A DNA stretch of 64,000 nucleotides. It comes from Nitrospira sp. (lineage in GTDB: Bacteria; Nitrospirota; Nitrospiria; Nitrospirales; Nitrospiraceae). The notes under the pieces are model-generated. The model was not told the origin of the DNA. It did no database searches and was given only the letters and a program-made list of their open reading frames with translations. The stretch is from assembly GCA_005116965.1 (NCBI GenBank), contig SWDG01000001.1:1-64000 (forward strand). Direction: 5' to 3'. Made by a program: the position numbers and the translations under genes. This document shows, piece by piece, positions 61,741 to 64,000 of the stretch (its first letter is position 1; the number at the start of each line of letters is the position of its first letter).

Positions 61741-63242
61741 TTTTTGAGACGGTCATCGGAGTGGAGGTTCACGCACAGCTGCGGACCAACTCCAAGATGT
61801 TCTGCGGGTGCGGCACGACATTTGGTCTGTCGGCCAACAGTCAGACCTGTCCGGTCTGTCTTGGTCTGCCAGGAAGCTTGCCCGTCATCAACCGAACGGC
61901 AGTCGAAATGGCGGTTCGTGCAGGCTTGGCGCTGAATTGTACGATCGCGGCGAATAATCAATTCGCGAGAAAGAACTATTTCTACCCGGATCTTCCCAAG
62001 GGGTATCAGATTTCCCAATATGAGTCACCGATTTGCGAGCATGGGTGGATTGAGGTTCGTGACAGCAGTGGGGGGACAGCACGCATCCGCATTCGACGCG
62101 CACATTTGGAAGAGGATGCCGGGAAAAATATCCATGAGACCGGTACCAGTGGGAGCCGGGTCGATCTGAATCGCGCCGGCACACCGCTGTTGGAAATCGT
62201 GACGGAACCGGACATGCATTCGGCTGATGAGGTGGTGGCCTATCTCAAAGGGTTGCGGGAAATCTTAATGTACCTTGATGTCTGTGACGGCAACATGGAG
62301 GAGGGGAGCTTTCGGTGTGAGCCGAACTTGTCGCTGCGTCCGTTGGGGCAGAAGCAGTTTGGGACGAAAGTCGAGCTGAAGAATATTAACTCCTTCAAGT
62401 ATGTGAAGGATGCAGTTGAGTATGAGATTAAACGGCAGACCAAAGTGTTGACTGAGGGAGGCAAGATTCGCCAGGAAACGAGGCTCTGGAATATCGAGCG
62501 TGGGGAAACGGCGGTCATGCGTTCCAAAGAGGAAGCCCATGACTACCGCTATTTCCCTGATCCGGATCTGGTGCCGTTGAAGTTGGAGCAGAAATGGATA
62601 GAAGGATTCCGCAGTAGCTTGCCGGAATTGCCTTCCCCACGCATGAATCGTTTTATTCAGGAAGTAATTATTTCTGCGTGGCATGAACCGCCTGAGCATG
62701 TGGGGCAGTTACAAAAGAAAATCATTCCTCAGTCTGGCTACGGGTTATCTGAGGATGAAGCAAAGATGCTTACTGCGTCGAAAGGAATTGCAGATTACTT
62801 TGAAGCCTGCGTGAAGCAGTTCCCTCAACCCAAGATCGTGAGTAATTGGGTGATGGGAGAGCTGACGAGAGAGTTGAACAACTCCGGGACTAATATTTCA
62901 GCGTCGCCTGTCACGCCTGAACGGTTGGTGAGTCTGTTGCAGCTGGTGGACAGAGGGGTCATCAGCTTGAAAGTCGCCCGTGAAATCTTTCCGGAACTCT
63001 ACAGCAGTGGGAAGGTTCCTGAACAGATTGTGGAGGAAAAAGGGTTGACGCAGGTCTCAGACGAAGGGGCGCTGGCGAAGATCATCGAAGAGGTCCTCGG
63101 CAAGAGTCCTGGGCAGGTCGCGCAGTTCAAGGAAGGCAAACAACAAGTATTGGGTTTCCTCGTCGGGCAGGTGATGAAGGCGAGCGGGGGAAAAGCGAAT
63201 CCGGGGAAGGTGAATGAGTTGTTAAGGAAGAAACTGGGGTGA
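61737..63242 (+). CDS. gatB: Asp/Glu-tRNA amidotransferase subunit B
   Basis: 501 residues. It begins [20 protein letters not shown] and has [23 protein letters not shown], and [18 protein letters not shown], with a C-terminal YqeY-like helical domain. It activates and amidates the misacylated tRNA using ammonia from GatA. It overlaps the YtxH gene by four bases. Confidence 0.97.
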   Translation: MIFETVIGVEVHAQLRTNSKMFCGCGTTFGLSANSQTCPVCLGLPGSLPVINRTAVEMAVRAGLALNCTIAANNQFARKNYFYPDLPKGYQISQYESPICEHGWIEVRDSSGGTARIRIRRAHLEEDAGKNIHETGTSGSRVDLNRAGTPLLEIVTEPDMHSADEVVAYLKGLREILMYLDVCDGNMEEGSFRCEPNLSLRPLGQKQFGTKVELKNINSFKYVKDAVEYEIKRQTKVLTEGGKIRQETRLWNIERGETAVMRSKEEAHDYRYFPDPDLVPLKLEQKWIEGFRSSLPELPSPRMNRFIQEVIISAWHEPPEHVGQLQKKIIPQSGYGLSEDEAKMLTASKGIADYFEACVKQFPQPKIVSNWVMGELTRELNNSGTNISASPVTPERLVSLLQLVDRGVISLKVAREIFPELYSSGKVPEQIVEEKGLTQVSDEGALAKIIEEVLGKSPGQVAQFKEGKQQVLGFLVGQVMKASGGKANPGKVNELLRKKLG

Positions 63243-63249
63243 GAGCTAA

Positions 63250-64000
<751 letters not shown>

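Overview
The window is one contiguous stretch of bacterial chromosome with moderately high GC content. Its gene set and the look of its proteins suggest a Nitrospira-like organism (phylum Nitrospirota). This is inferred from general familiarity with the gene families, because no rRNA or other taxonomic marker lies here. The organism is Gram-negative: it has TonB systems, outer-membrane receptors, a PagL-type outer-membrane enzyme and lipoproteins.

Layout. (1) 0-14.3 kb, metal homeostasis: two tandem CobW/COG0523 GTPases, a tiny Cys-rich protein, ribosomal proteins L28 and L33, a TonB-dependent siderophore-type receptor, a PepSY membrane protein, TonB, a second TonB receptor with its own small partner proteins, and a third COG0523 GTPase. 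AroF/G (DAHP synthase) and a PAP2 phosphatase sit among them. The first block looks like a zinc-limitation operon. (2) 14.4-16.3 kb: an eIF1/SUI1-like factor and a haem-motif lipoprotein. (3) 16.4-21.8 kb, a degenerate accessory island: plasmid-type ParA/ParB (IncC/KorB-like), two identical long palindromes likely to be the ParB sites, an IS110 remnant, a HEPN-motif protein, a frameshifted gene and a MazEF module. Decayed sequence from the 3' end of a B12-binding radical SAM gene lies at the left edge, and the intact relative lies at the right edge. (4) 21.9-25.6 kb: the B12-radical SAM gene (probably CTG-started), tadA, and an ECF sigma/anti-sigma pair.

(5) 25.7-37.6 kb, the most interesting region: a long minus-strand run of tightly overlapping genes that looks like a ribosomally made, modified peptide (RiPP) pathway. 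It contains an 81-aa Cys-containing precursor-like peptide, three radical SAM proteins, one PqqD-like recognition protein, an HPr-kinase-like protein, a nucleotidyltransferase, an S26-type peptidase, a methyltransferase and a glycosyltransferase. Upstream lie TPR proteins, a lipoprotein and a PagL-like deacylase. A SagB-like double nitroreductase is divergent from it at 37.8 kb.

(6) 40.4-50.3 kb, mixed: a VanZ-like protein, a response regulator, a Tat-exported DUF882 protein, glgB, an ArsB/NhaD-type permease, a DUF4403 lipoprotein, a cupin and a CDF metal exporter. (7) 50.3-64 kb, core housekeeping: metG, holB and tmk on the minus strand; then DUF502, glmU, glmS, gatC, panD, gatA, DUF948, YtxH, gatB and the start of eno on the plus strand. 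Two related palindromic intergenic elements (46.3 and 58.6 kb) and a nested inverted repeat (37.1 kb), whose arm recurs inside the SagB-like coding sequence, are genome-repeat candidates. No tRNA, rRNA or CRISPR was seen.
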